DNA of 64,000 nt, from contig NZ_JAUTAL010000001.1 in assembly GCF_030818575.1 (NCBI RefSeq), forward strand, positions 868,001 through 932,000. Direction: 5' to 3'. Within the stretch, counting starts at the first letter, position 1. Every line of letters begins with the position of its first letter. Positions 26,530 through 35,264 of this stretch are shown here, piece after piece. The notes beneath the pieces were generated by a model that saw only the letters and a program-made list of their open reading frames with translations, ran no database searches and was not told the DNA's origin. The position numbers were made by a program, and so were the translations under genes. The stretch is from Chryseobacterium camelliae (GTDB lineage: Bacteria > Bacteroidota > Bacteroidia > Flavobacteriales > Weeksellaceae).

Positions 26530-28686
26530 ATGAAGAAAATTACGATGGGAGCAGTATTGTTCTCGATGATGTTTGCAGGCGTTAATGCCCAGACTTTACA
26601 GTCGCCTGACGGGAAGTTTGAAATGAACTTTCAGCTGAAGCAAGGGGTACCGTATTACAACCTGAAATACAACGGAGCAGTGGTAGTAGAAGACTCAAAG
26701 CTGGGGCTGAGGTTATTCAAAGATACCGCCATTAAGTTTGCTTCTGAAATTGCCAAGCCTGAAGATGCAAAATTCGACCTGAACAATGGTTTCACCAAAA
26801 AAGCTGAGAACAGGGATTCCAAAAATGAAACCTGGCAGCCGGTACTGGGTGAGAAGAAAAGTTATATCAACCATTATAATGAATTGGCGGTAACCCTTCA
26901 CCAGGATGCTACTGATAGGGATATAGTGTTAAAATTCAGACTGTTTAATGACGGATTGGGCTTCAGGTATGAATTCCCGCAGCAGAAGAATCTTAATTAT
27001 TTTGTGATCCGTGAAGAAGATTCAGAAATTGATTTCCCGACTGATATGAAAGCCTGGTGGATCGCAGCCGACTATGATTCCCAGGAATACCAGCCGCAGA
27101 CCACAAAAATTTCTGAAATTCCGGCAAGATGGCCGAATTCATTTGACAGCAATGCATCACAGCAGATGGTTCAGAATGCGGTACAATCGCCGCTGATGCT
27201 TAAAAAGGAAGGTAAAGATCCGCTATACGTCAATCTGGGAGAAGCTGCCGTTTTGGATTATCCTGCTTCCAACCTTGAAGTAGATGCCGTGAATTTCAAA
27301 TTCAAAACCCATCTGACACCGGACAGACAAGGTGCGAAAGGCTACATGCAGACTTCAACCGTATCACCGTGGAGAACCATTATCGTCTCTCCGAAAGCAG
27401 AAGAAGTACTGGCTTCCAAAATGATGTTCAACCTGAACGAACCGACAAAATATAAGGATACTTCTTACATCCATCCGACAAAATACATGGGTGTATGGTG
27501 GGAAATGATCATTGGAAAATCACAGTGGGCGTATTCCACGGCAGAAAACGTACATATCGGAGAAACCGACTTCAGCAAACTGACACCAAACGGGAAGCAT
27601 GCTGCCAACAATACAAAGGTGAAAGAATACATTGACTTCGCCGCAGCCAACGGCTTCGGAGGTCTTCTGATCGAAGGCTGGAATATAGGTTGGGAAGATT
27701 GGTTCGGACACTCTAAGGAATTCGTTTTCGATTTCATCACGCCGTATCCTGATTTCGATCTTAAAATGCTGAATGATTATGCTCATTCCAAAGGCATCAA
27801 GCTGATCATGCACCACGAAACCTCAGGCTCAGCAACCAATTATGAACGATGGGCAGACAAAGCCTTCAAACTGATGAATGATTACGGCTACGATGCTGTA
27901 AAAACCGGGTATGTAGGCGACATCATCCCAAGAGGGGAACACCATTATTCACAGTGGACCATTAACCACTTCTACAGGATTGCCCAAAAAGCAAATGAAT
28001 ATAAGATCATGGTGAATTCCCATGAGTCCGTTCGTCCTGGAGGGGAAAGCAGGACATATCCAAACTGGATTTCAGCGGAAGCCGCCAGAGGAACCGAGTT
28101 CGAGGCTTTTGCCGGAAACAATCCGGACCACCAGACTATCCTTCCGTTTACCCGATGGATGGGCGGACCAATGGACTATACACCTGGAATTTTCCAGACG
28201 AAACTGGATTATTATTTCCCTGGAGACAAACGTTTTGTAAAGACCACCCTTGCCAAACAGCTGGCTTTGTATGTGGTGATGTATATGCCGCTTCAAATGG
28301 CCGCAGACCTACCGGAGAATTATCAGAAGCATATGGATGCTTTCCAATTCATCAAAGACGTAGCCGCAGACTGGGATGATACGAAAATCTTGTCAGCTGA
28401 ACCTGGGGATTATATCATTACAGCCAGAAAGGCAAAAGGCACGGAGAATTGGTTTGTAGGTGGGATTACCGATGAGAACAAACGTGATTACACCGTTGAT
28501 TTCTCATTCCTGGACAAAGGCAGGAAATATGAGGTGACAGTATATGAAGACGGTAAGGATGCAGACTACATCAACAATCCACAAAGCTATAATATTTACA
28601 AAAAGGCAGTAACGAGCAAATCTAAAATTAAGGTCAATATGGCCAGAAGTGGTGGTTTTGCAATCTCTGTAAAGCCTGTACAATAA
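26530..28686 (+). CDS. GH97 alpha-glucosidase, SusB-like
   Basis: A 718-residue secreted or periplasmic enzyme (signal MGAVLFSMMFAGVNAQ) that releases glucose from the non-reducing end of alpha-glucans. It has the beta-sandwich N-domain, the catalytic barrel (FGGLLIEGWNIGWEDWFG) and a C-terminal sandwich. E499 (in HESVRPGG), E517 and E523 (in AARGTEFEAF) keep the 18- and 6-residue spacing of E508, E526 and E532 in Bacteroides SusB. This supports the inverting, calcium-dependent subgroup rather than the retaining one that uses Asp. It lies in the Sus-like operon after susE. Confidence 0.93.
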   Translation: MKKITMGAVLFSMMFAGVNAQTLQSPDGKFEMNFQLKQGVPYYNLKYNGAVVVEDSKLGLRLFKDTAIKFASEIAKPEDAKFDLNNGFTKKAENRDSKNETWQPVLGEKKSYINHYNELAVTLHQDATDRDIVLKFRLFNDGLGFRYEFPQQKNLNYFVIREEDSEIDFPTDMKAWWIAADYDSQEYQPQTTKISEIPARWPNSFDSNASQQMVQNAVQSPLMLKKEGKDPLYVNLGEAAVLDYPASNLEVDAVNFKFKTHLTPDRQGAKGYMQTSTVSPWRTIIVSPKAEEVLASKMMFNLNEPTKYKDTSYIHPTKYMGVWWEMIIGKSQWAYSTAENVHIGETDFSKLTPNGKHAANNTKVKEYIDFAAANGFGGLLIEGWNIGWEDWFGHSKEFVFDFITPYPDFDLKMLNDYAHSKGIKLIMHHETSGSATNYERWADKAFKLMNDYGYDAVKTGYVGDIIPRGEHHYSQWTINHFYRIAQKANEYKIMVNSHESVRPGGESRTYPNWISAEAARGTEFEAFAGNNPDHQTILPFTRWMGGPMDYTPGIFQTKLDYYFPGDKRFVKTTLAKQLALYVVMYMPLQMAADLPENYQKHMDAFQFIKDVAADWDDTKILSAEPGDYIITARKAKGTENWFVGGITDENKRDYTVDFSFLDKGRKYEVTVYEDGKDADYINNPQSYNIYKKAVTSKSKIKVNMARSGGFAISVKPVQ

Positions 28687-28729
28687 ATAAAAGCTGACGA
28701 AAAGAACTAATTTCAAAAGCTGATGGCTG

Positions 28730-28809
28730 CTCTCCGCTCTTATTCCTATCTTCAGGTTTATTCTCATTCTGAATAATACCTACAGGGGTTAGAGCGGAGA
28801 GATTTTTAT
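28730..28809 (+). terminator. Long-loop terminator after the GH97 gene
   Basis: CTCTCCGCTCT (28730-28740) and AGAGCGGAGAG (28791-28801) form a perfect 11-bp stem, followed by ATTTTTATT. The loop contains a second stem, AGGTTTATTC with GAATAATACCT. Transcription of the SusCDE-GH97 unit probably ends here. Confidence 0.7.
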
Positions 28810-28875
28810 TAGATAGATAGGAAGCTGTTTTAAAAATCTAATTTCAGCATTTCGTATTCCTAATCAAAATATGAA

Positions 28876-29046
28876 ATGAAATATGTTTTAGCCTTTATCT
28901 CATTACTGATTTCTTACAGTAAGATGATGAATATTCCGGACAACGAAATTCTGAAACGGTTCAATGTTTTTCTGGATTTTCAGCATAACGCAGTCTATCT
29001 CAAACCCAATAAATTATTTAATGACAGCTATATTGAAAAAGAATAA
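28876..29046 (+). pseudogene. Internally deleted aspartyl-protease-like remnant
   Basis: A 56-codon frame begins with a signal-peptide-like start (MKYVLAFISLLIS) and jumps after about 17 residues to EILKRFNVFLDFQHNAVYLKPN. The latter resembles the C-terminal end of retropepsin-like aspartyl proteases (pattern LKRF, FDF, YLKPN). The catalytic part is missing. The simplest reading is an in-frame internal deletion of an exported protease gene. Family assignment rests on a short segment. Confidence 0.45.
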
Positions 29047-29147
29047 TAATAGGCTGTAGAATTAATATTTCATAACTTTATGATCCTTGAAGGCTTTATT
29101 CCTTTAAGGATTTTTGTTTTAATGATTTTATCCCGGATATATTAAAG

Positions 29148-30137
29148 ATGATGACCCGACTTTTTAACAAACAGAACGTATTTCTGTTCCTGCTGATCAT
29201 GATGGTGGTTCTGGCAAGATTTTTCCCGTTTCTGGAATCTTACAACAGATATTTTAACCTTTCAGGCTTCATAGACTGGGGAATTGCAGGGATATTCCTG
29301 CTTTACGGCCTTAAACTGAACCTGAAGGAAGTGGTGAAGGACATTGCCAACTGGAAGCTGCACCTCCTTATCCAGTCCGGGACTTTTATCCTGTTTCCGT
29401 TACTGGCATTGCTGTTTTACCCGCTTGTGAAAGATTCACAATACACCACCGTATGGCTGTCCGTATATTTTATGGCCTGCCTGCCTTCCACAGTTTCATC
29501 ATCCGTAGTGATGGTTTCCATAGCCCGGGGAAATGTGACATCAGCTATTTTTAACGCATCCGTTTCAGGACTGATAGGTATAGTGATGACGCCTTTGCTC
29601 ATGAGTTTTTTTCTTATCCCGGCAGAAGGTTCAGGCGATCAGGGAGCAATCATTCAGCAGTTACTTATAAAGGTCCTGCTGCCCATTGTCTTGGGAATTC
29701 TGCTGAATCCTGTCTTTAAAAGATAGGTAACCAGGTATTCCTCGGTCATTGCTGAATTCGACCGGCTGATTATCCTGCTGATCGTTTATGAAAGTTTTTC
29801 TACCGCCTTCTCACAGCATATTTTTGCATCGGTTCCTCCGGTAACTTTCCTTATACTGGCTTCCAGCGTGGTGTTTCTATTTTTTTCGGTATACCATATC
29901 CTAAAATATGTGGCACAGAAACTGAAATTTAAGCGGCAGGACATTATTACGGCGACCTTCTGCGGATCCAAAAAATCTCTGGTTCATGGAAGCCTGTTCC
30001 TTTTGGTACTCGGTATTCCGGATGACCAGAAAGTGCTTTTTCTGCTCCCGGTAATGATTTACCATAGCTTTCAGCTCTTTTATGTAAGCTGGCTTGCCAG
30101 CAAAATAGCAAAAAGAACTGCGGAAATTACCGCTTAA
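29148..30137 (+). pseudogene. Bile-acid:sodium-symporter-like (SBF-like) carrier with an in-frame TAG
   Basis: One reading frame of about 329 residues is interrupted only by a TAG at 29724-29726 after LLNPVFKR. It resumes in the same frame with VTRYSSVIAEFDRLIILL and runs to 30137. The whole encodes about 10 membrane segments and has the family motifs CLPSTVSSSVVMVSIARGN and FCGSKKSLVHGS of SBF-like carriers. One point mutation explains the break, so this is a recent nonsense allele, a sequencing error or a case of readthrough. Its place inside a starch locus is not explained by function. Confidence 0.85.
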
Positions 30138-30165
30138 AAAAATTATTTGATTATCTTTAAACAGT

Positions 30166-31209
30166 ATGAAAGTAAGTAAGGCGGCTGTAGTGTCTATGTT
30201 GGCTCTGGCTTCATCGCTCTCCTCGCAACAGGTAGCGTCTGTGATGAATAGTGCGGGAAGCTTCAGGAAAGATATCATTCTTGCTGTTAAAAGCGGACAA
30301 TATGATACCCACATTCCTGTTACCGTTATCAAAGGAAAAGAGAAAGGTCCCGTTTTCACTATGGTTGCCGGAATCCATGGCTATGAATATCCGCCTGTGA
30401 TTGCTGTGCAGGAACTCCTTAAAGAAATCAGTTCCGATTCAGTCAGGGGGACGCTCATCATCATTCCGATCGCCAATATCGAAGCCTTTAATAAGAGGAC
30501 ACCATTCATCAGCCCGCTGGACAACAAGAATTTAAACAATGCCTTTCCGGGTTCACCTGAAGGTACACCTACAGACCTGATCGCCCATCTGATTACAAAA
30601 GAAGTCATCTCAAACTCCGATGTATTTCTGGATATCCACGGAGGTGATGCCAATGAAGATTTGATTCCTTTTGTGTGCTATTACAACAGGACAGACACAC
30701 CGGAGCAGACCGCTGCGGCATACGAACTGTCCGTAAAGTCGCAAATACCTTATATTATTTCCTATCCTTATACCATTACTGCATCAGAACCGGCAAAATA
30801 TGCCTTTAAGCAGGCCGTACAGCAGGGCATTACTGCACTGAGCATAGAAGCGGGAAAACTGGGAAATGTTCAGGAAGACCAGGTAGCCCTGATTAAAAAT
30901 GCTGTTTACCGCATGCTTGAACATACCGGAAACTACATCACCAGCAAAAAAACAAAAAAGGAAACTTCAAAAGCGATCCTACTGAACCGCCAGGAATATA
31001 TCCGTGTTCCACAGTCAGGAATATTCTACAGCAGCTTTAAAAGTGGCGATACCATAAAAAAGGGTGAAGTACTTGGTTTCATCACCGATGAATTCGGTCA
31101 TAGAAAACAGGATATCATCGCTACTTCAGACGGAATCATCCTCTATAAAATAGGCACCCCGCCGGTTAATCAGGGAGAAACCCTGTTCTGTATCGGCTAC
31201 CATCAATAA
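30166..31209 (+). CDS. Succinylglutamate desuccinylase/aspartoacylase-family metallohydrolase
   Basis: A 347-residue exported protein (signal MLALASSLSSQ). It carries the zinc-binding signatures of the AstE/AspA branch of M14-like hydrolases: GIHGYEYPP (His and Glu ligands, about 66-74) and FLDIHGGD (later His). The C-terminal beta domain ends IGTPPVNQGETLFCIGY. The family removes acyl groups from amino-acid amides, or peptides; the actual substrate here is unknown. The GH13 gene begins 10 bp downstream, so the two are probably co-transcribed. Confidence 0.82.
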   Translation: MKVSKAAVVSMLALASSLSSQQVASVMNSAGSFRKDIILAVKSGQYDTHIPVTVIKGKEKGPVFTMVAGIHGYEYPPVIAVQELLKEISSDSVRGTLIIIPIANIEAFNKRTPFISPLDNKNLNNAFPGSPEGTPTDLIAHLITKEVISNSDVFLDIHGGDANEDLIPFVCYYNRTDTPEQTAAAYELSVKSQIPYIISYPYTITASEPAKYAFKQAVQQGITALSIEAGKLGNVQEDQVALIKNAVYRMLEHTGNYITSKKTKKETSKAILLNRQEYIRVPQSGIFYSSFKSGDTIKKGEVLGFITDEFGHRKQDIIATSDGIILYKIGTPPVNQGETLFCIGYHQ

Positions 31210-31219
31210 AATAAATAAT

Positions 31220-33079
31220 ATGAAAAAGATATATGTACTCTGTGCGCTTTCTGCCGCTGCTTTAGCTTTTTCCCAGACCAAGCCTCTGGAAAAAGTAGAG
31301 CCTGCATTCTGGTGGAAAGGCATGAAAAACCCAGACCTCCAGATACTGGTGTATGGAAAAGATATTGCCAACTACCAGGTTGAGCTTTCAGATGGAATTC
31401 AGATTAAGGATATTCAGAAAGTTGAAAATCCAAATTACGTCTTTGTGACCGTCAATACCAATGAAATCAACGTTCCGAAATTTAAGATCAGCCTTAAAAA
31501 CGGAAGAAAAAATGTAGGTTCCTATACCTATGAGCTTAAAACGCGGAATCAGGGTTCCGCAGACCGGGAATCCTTCTCTTCCAAAGATGTGATGTACCTC
31601 ATCATGCCAGACCGTTTCGCCAATGGCGATGAGAAGAATGACTCTATGCCAAATCTGACGGAAAAAGCCAACAGGAGTCTGCCAAACGGAAGACATGGCG
31701 GAGACCTGCGCGGCATTATCAATCATCTGGATTACCTACAGGATCTGGGTACAACGGCAGTTTGGCTTACCCCTGTAAATGAAGATAACGAAAAGGTATA
31801 TTCATATCACGGGTATGCTCAGACCGATCTCTATAAAATCGATGGCCGGTATGGTACCAATGAGGAATACCGTGAGCTCTCCCGTGAGCTTAAAAGAAGA
31901 AATATGAAACTCGTGATGGACTATGTGACCAATCACTGGGGAATTTCCCATTGGATGATCAAAGACCTGCCTTCAAAAGACTGGATCCACTGGTTTAATG
32001 ATGGGGAAAACGGATTTAAACGTTCCAATTACAAGATCACTACTCAGTTCGATAGCAATGCCGCTGAAGCGGACAAAAAAATTGCACTGGACGGATGGTT
32101 CGATACCACTATGCCGGATATCAATCAGAAAAATCCGCTGGTCCTGAAGTATCTTACCCAAAATGCCATCTGGTGGATTGAATACGCTGAATTAGGTGGC
32201 TTCCGTGTAGATACGTATCCGTATAATGATAAAGAAGCGATGGCAAAGTGGGCGAAAGCCATCACCGATGAATATCCTAAATTTAATATTGTCGGGGAAA
32301 CCTGGCTAAGCAGCCCCGCCTACATTTCAGCCTGGCAGAAAGATTCCAAAACCGGGGAAGCGGCCCATTACAATTCCAACCTGCCTTCGGTAATGGATTT
32401 TATCCTGTACGGAAATATCCCAGCCGCGCTCACTGAAAAGCAGGGATGGGACACCGGCATGATGCGCCTGTATGACGGATTTACCAGCGATTTCCTCTAT
32501 CCTGATATCAATAATGTACTTGTCTTCATTGAAAACCATGATACGGCACGGTGGAATGAAATCTTCAACGCAGATCCTAAAGCCTATAAAATGGCACTGA
32601 CCATTCTGTCAACCGTTCGTGGGATCCCGCAGATCTACTACGGGACGGAAATAGGAATGAGAGGCGATAAAAATAAAGGCGGCGATGCAGATATCCGACG
32701 CGATTTCCCTGGAGGATGGAAGTCGGATCCTAAGAATGCGTTCTATGCTTCCGGTCAGACTCCTGAACAGAAAGAATTCCATGATTTTACCCGGAAACTG
32801 CTGAACTGGAGGAAAAATAAGGCAGTAATCCATACCGGTAAAACCAAAAATTACCTTCCGCAGGATAATACGTTCGTTTATTTCAGGTATGATGGCCGGG
32901 AGAGCGTCATGGTTGTCCTGAATAATAATGAAAAAGAACAGAAACTGGACTTAAAGCGATTTGCAGAATCACTGAACGGATTTTCAGGCGGTAAAGATAT
33001 TATTTCCGGCAATGAGATTTCCTTTCAGGGTAACCTGATCATCCCTCCGAAAAGCTCCATGATCATAGAATTGAAATAA
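31220..33079 (+). CDS. GH13 alpha-amylase/neopullulanase, SusA-like
   Basis: A 619-residue exported enzyme (signal ALSAAALAFSQ). An N-terminal cyclomaltodextrinase-type domain (about 20-120) precedes the GH13 barrel. Catalytic residues are D331 (GGFRVDTYP, nucleophile), E360 (NIVGETWL, acid/base) and D441 (VFIENHDTARW). The N-domain and gene context point to a neopullulanase or cyclomaltodextrinase that cuts maltooligosaccharides in the periplasm, like SusA of Bacteroides. It lies 10 bp after the deacylase gene and 65 bp before the NTF2-like gene. Confidence 0.92.
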   Translation: MKKIYVLCALSAAALAFSQTKPLEKVEPAFWWKGMKNPDLQILVYGKDIANYQVELSDGIQIKDIQKVENPNYVFVTVNTNEINVPKFKISLKNGRKNVGSYTYELKTRNQGSADRESFSSKDVMYLIMPDRFANGDEKNDSMPNLTEKANRSLPNGRHGGDLRGIINHLDYLQDLGTTAVWLTPVNEDNEKVYSYHGYAQTDLYKIDGRYGTNEEYRELSRELKRRNMKLVMDYVTNHWGISHWMIKDLPSKDWIHWFNDGENGFKRSNYKITTQFDSNAAEADKKIALDGWFDTTMPDINQKNPLVLKYLTQNAIWWIEYAELGGFRVDTYPYNDKEAMAKWAKAITDEYPKFNIVGETWLSSPAYISAWQKDSKTGEAAHYNSNLPSVMDFILYGNIPAALTEKQGWDTGMMRLYDGFTSDFLYPDINNVLVFIENHDTARWNEIFNADPKAYKMALTILSTVRGIPQIYYGTEIGMRGDKNKGGDADIRRDFPGGWKSDPKNAFYASGQTPEQKEFHDFTRKLLNWRKNKAVIHTGKTKNYLPQDNTFVYFRYDGRESVMVVLNNNEKEQKLDLKRFAESLNGFSGGKDIISGNEISFQGNLIIPPKSSMIIELK

Positions 33080-33144
33080 TCACTAATTTGAGCAGGACCA
33101 GTTAATCCTGACAATTTTAATACAGATCCTTTATTACATTTAAA

Positions 33145-33660
33145 ATGAAAAAAATACCCCTGATGTTTGCCTTTCTTCTGATGATGCTGAACTTTTCGGC
33201 AGTTTCAGCACAGGCAAAATATGAAAATGAAAAGACGGCGATCAGCACGATGCTCGATGGGTTTAATACCGCTGCAGCAAAGGCGGATTTCAATACCTAT
33301 TTCGGCTACTTTGCTGATGAATCAACCTTTATAGGCACTGATGCTACGGAAATCTGGGACAAAAAGGCCTTTATGGTGTGGGCAAAACCATACTTCGATA
33401 AAAAGAAGACCTGGAATTTCAGCGCCCTCAAAAGAAATATTTATTTTAGCAAAGACGGAAAGCTGGCCTGGTTTGATGAACTGCTGGATACCCAGATGAA
33501 AATCTGCCGTGGTTCCGGAGTCGTGGAAAAAATCAACGGGCAGTGGAAAGTGAGGCAGTATGTCCTTTCCATGACAGTTCCCAATGAAATCGTGGATAAG
33601 GTAGTAGCAGAAAAAGCCCCTATGGAAGATGTATTAATTCAAAAACTGAAAACTAAATAA
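33145..33660 (+). CDS. Exported NTF2-like (SnoaL/DUF4440-type) protein
   Basis: A 171-residue protein with a signal peptide (MLNFSAVSAQA). The remainder fits the NTF2-like cone fold: an initial helix (AISTMLDGFNTAAAKADFNTYF), then FADESTFIGTDATEIWD and a C-terminal sheet GKLAWFDELLD and GQWKVRQYVLSMTVPN. Many such proteins have no known activity. Its stop codon overlaps the ATG of the MFS carrier by one base (TAATG), so translation is coupled. A role in sugar uptake is suggested by position only. Confidence 0.78.
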   Translation: MKKIPLMFAFLLMMLNFSAVSAQAKYENEKTAISTMLDGFNTAAAKADFNTYFGYFADESTFIGTDATEIWDKKAFMVWAKPYFDKKKTWNFSALKRNIYFSKDGKLAWFDELLDTQMKICRGSGVVEKINGQWKVRQYVLSMTVPNEIVDKVVAEKAPMEDVLIQKLKTK

Positions 33661-35069
33661 TGGAACATATCGATGTATCAGGCCAGCGCTTAGCAAAAAA
33701 GAAACCTGATCTATCCATGCTTCAGATCATTAATATGAGCATGGGATTTTTGGGTATTCAGATGGCTTTCGGGCTGCAGAACGGTAATGCTAGCCGTATA
33801 CTGGCCAATTTCGGGGCAGACGTCCATGAACTGTCATGGTTCTGGCTGGTTGCACCGGTTACCGGATTGATCGTTCAGCCGATTATCGGGCATATGGGAG
33901 ATAATACCTGGAGCCCGCTGGGAAGGCGTAAACCCTACTTTCTGATCGGGGCAGTTTTGTGTGCCATCGGCCTGGTTATGCTCCCGAATGCAGCTTCTGC
34001 CACCCACATGATGGCAGCCAATGTATTGCTGCTGGCCGTCATATTCCTGGCCATGATGGATGCATCCATTAATGTCGCTATGGAGCCCTTCCGTGCTTTG
34101 GTGGGTGACATGCTTCCGAAACATCAGGGGACGCTTGGTTTTTCCGTACAGACAATCCTGATCGGGATCGGAGCGGTTATTGGATCCTACATGCCGGACT
34201 GGCTTACAAAACTTGGAATTTCCAATACGGCACCGGCAGGTTTCGTCGCTGATAATGTCATCTATTCATTTTATATAGGTGCGGCATTATTGCTTTTCAC
34301 CATCCTGTATACCATTATCACCACAAAAGAATATTCGCCGCGGCAGTTCGCTGAATTTGCCAATGAGAACCCGGAAGCCGTTCATGTTTCTAAGTTTTCT
34401 GATATATTTAAAGACTTTTCCAATATTCCGTCTCAGATGAAGAAGCTCGGTACTGTGCAGTTCTTTTCCTGGTTTGCGCTGTTTACCATGTGGGTGTTTA
34501 CCACCAGTGCACTGGCTACGCATCATTTCGGGCTTTCTCCCCAGGATACCCATTCCAAAGCTTTCAATGATGCAGGCGATCTTACCGGCAAGCTGTTCGG
34601 AATGTATAACCTTTGGGCCATTCCTTTTGCCTTCCTGCTGACACCGTTGGCAAAAGCCATCGGAAAGAAGCAGACGCATGCACTGGCATTGCTGTGTGGA
34701 GGTTTGGGGCTTATTTCCATGTTCTTTATAAAAGACACAGGCCTGCTCTGGATCTCGATGATCGGATTGGGGTTTGCTTGGGCAAGTATCCTGGCCATGC
34801 CCTATGCGATGCTTATTGAAGTGATCCCGCAGAAAAAAATGGGTGTATATATGGGGATATTTAATTTCTTCATCGTTATTCCGCAGATCGTTAACGGGAT
34901 TTTCGGAGGACCGGTAGTCAGCCGTTTCTTTGGGAACTACGCAATAGATTATATCGTTGTGGGAGGAGTGTGCATGATCATCGGAGCAGTGATGACCTTG
35001 GTCTTTATTAAGCCTGATCATGAAACTCCTGAAGAGATCGGAGAGGAAATTCAGCAGGTGCATTTCTGA
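33660..35069 (+). CDS. SLC45-like MFS sugar transporter
   Basis: A 469-residue carrier with 12 membrane segments. The loop motif GHMGDNTWSPLGRRKPYFLIG after the second segment is the characteristic RxGRRxP signature of the SLC45/sucrose-maltose:proton symporter branch. A second large loop lies near 215-265. Placed next to GH13 and GH97 enzymes it would import maltose or glucose released in the periplasm across the inner membrane; this substrate is inferred from context. It closes the Sus-like cluster and is followed by a terminator. Confidence 0.9.
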   Translation: MEHIDVSGQRLAKKKPDLSMLQIINMSMGFLGIQMAFGLQNGNASRILANFGADVHELSWFWLVAPVTGLIVQPIIGHMGDNTWSPLGRRKPYFLIGAVLCAIGLVMLPNAASATHMMAANVLLLAVIFLAMMDASINVAMEPFRALVGDMLPKHQGTLGFSVQTILIGIGAVIGSYMPDWLTKLGISNTAPAGFVADNVIYSFYIGAALLLFTILYTIITTKEYSPRQFAEFANENPEAVHVSKFSDIFKDFSNIPSQMKKLGTVQFFSWFALFTMWVFTTSALATHHFGLSPQDTHSKAFNDAGDLTGKLFGMYNLWAIPFAFLLTPLAKAIGKKQTHALALLCGGLGLISMFFIKDTGLLWISMIGLGFAWASILAMPYAMLIEVIPQKKMGVYMGIFNFFIVIPQIVNGIFGGPVVSRFFGNYAIDYIVVGGVCMIIGAVMTLVFIKPDHETPEEIGEEIQQVHF

Positions 35070-35094
35070 TGTATGGGAATAGTAATTTAACCTG

Positions 35095-35128
35095 AAAAAG
35101 AGGGCTTGAAAAAGTTCTCTTTTTTTTA
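35095..35128 (+). terminator. Terminator of the Sus-like cluster
   Basis: AAAAAGAG (35095-35102) pairs with CTCTTTTT (35117-35124), with a CTT/AAG inner pairing, followed by more T. It lies 26 bp after the MFS stop codon. Confidence 0.65.
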
Positions 35129-35264
35129 TGCGGAAAACATCCGTTCTGGCCTGCTTTTAGATTCTCAGATTGCAGGAATACTTTTTACAATTAGGGATGT
35201 AATTCTTAAAGCGATCAGGTATTTCAAAACATAAATCTTAATTACAAATACCAAATTTTGAAAA

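Larger units (their letters stand above)
28687..29147. other. Intergenic stretch with a terminator and a gene remnant
   Basis: This gap holds the hairpin at 28730-28809 and the protease remnant at 28876-29046. The rest shows no gene. It breaks the otherwise compact Sus-like cluster. Confidence 0.6.

Noticed and set aside
28730..28809. Riboswitch or structured RNA after the GH97 gene
   Set aside because: The long-loop hairpin followed by ATTTTTATT and its place after a stop codon fit a terminator better.
34287..35063. 258-codon minus-strand open frame
   Set aside because: It is antisense to the SLC45-like carrier and is rich in His, Arg and Cys, as expected for a shadow of a membrane protein gene.
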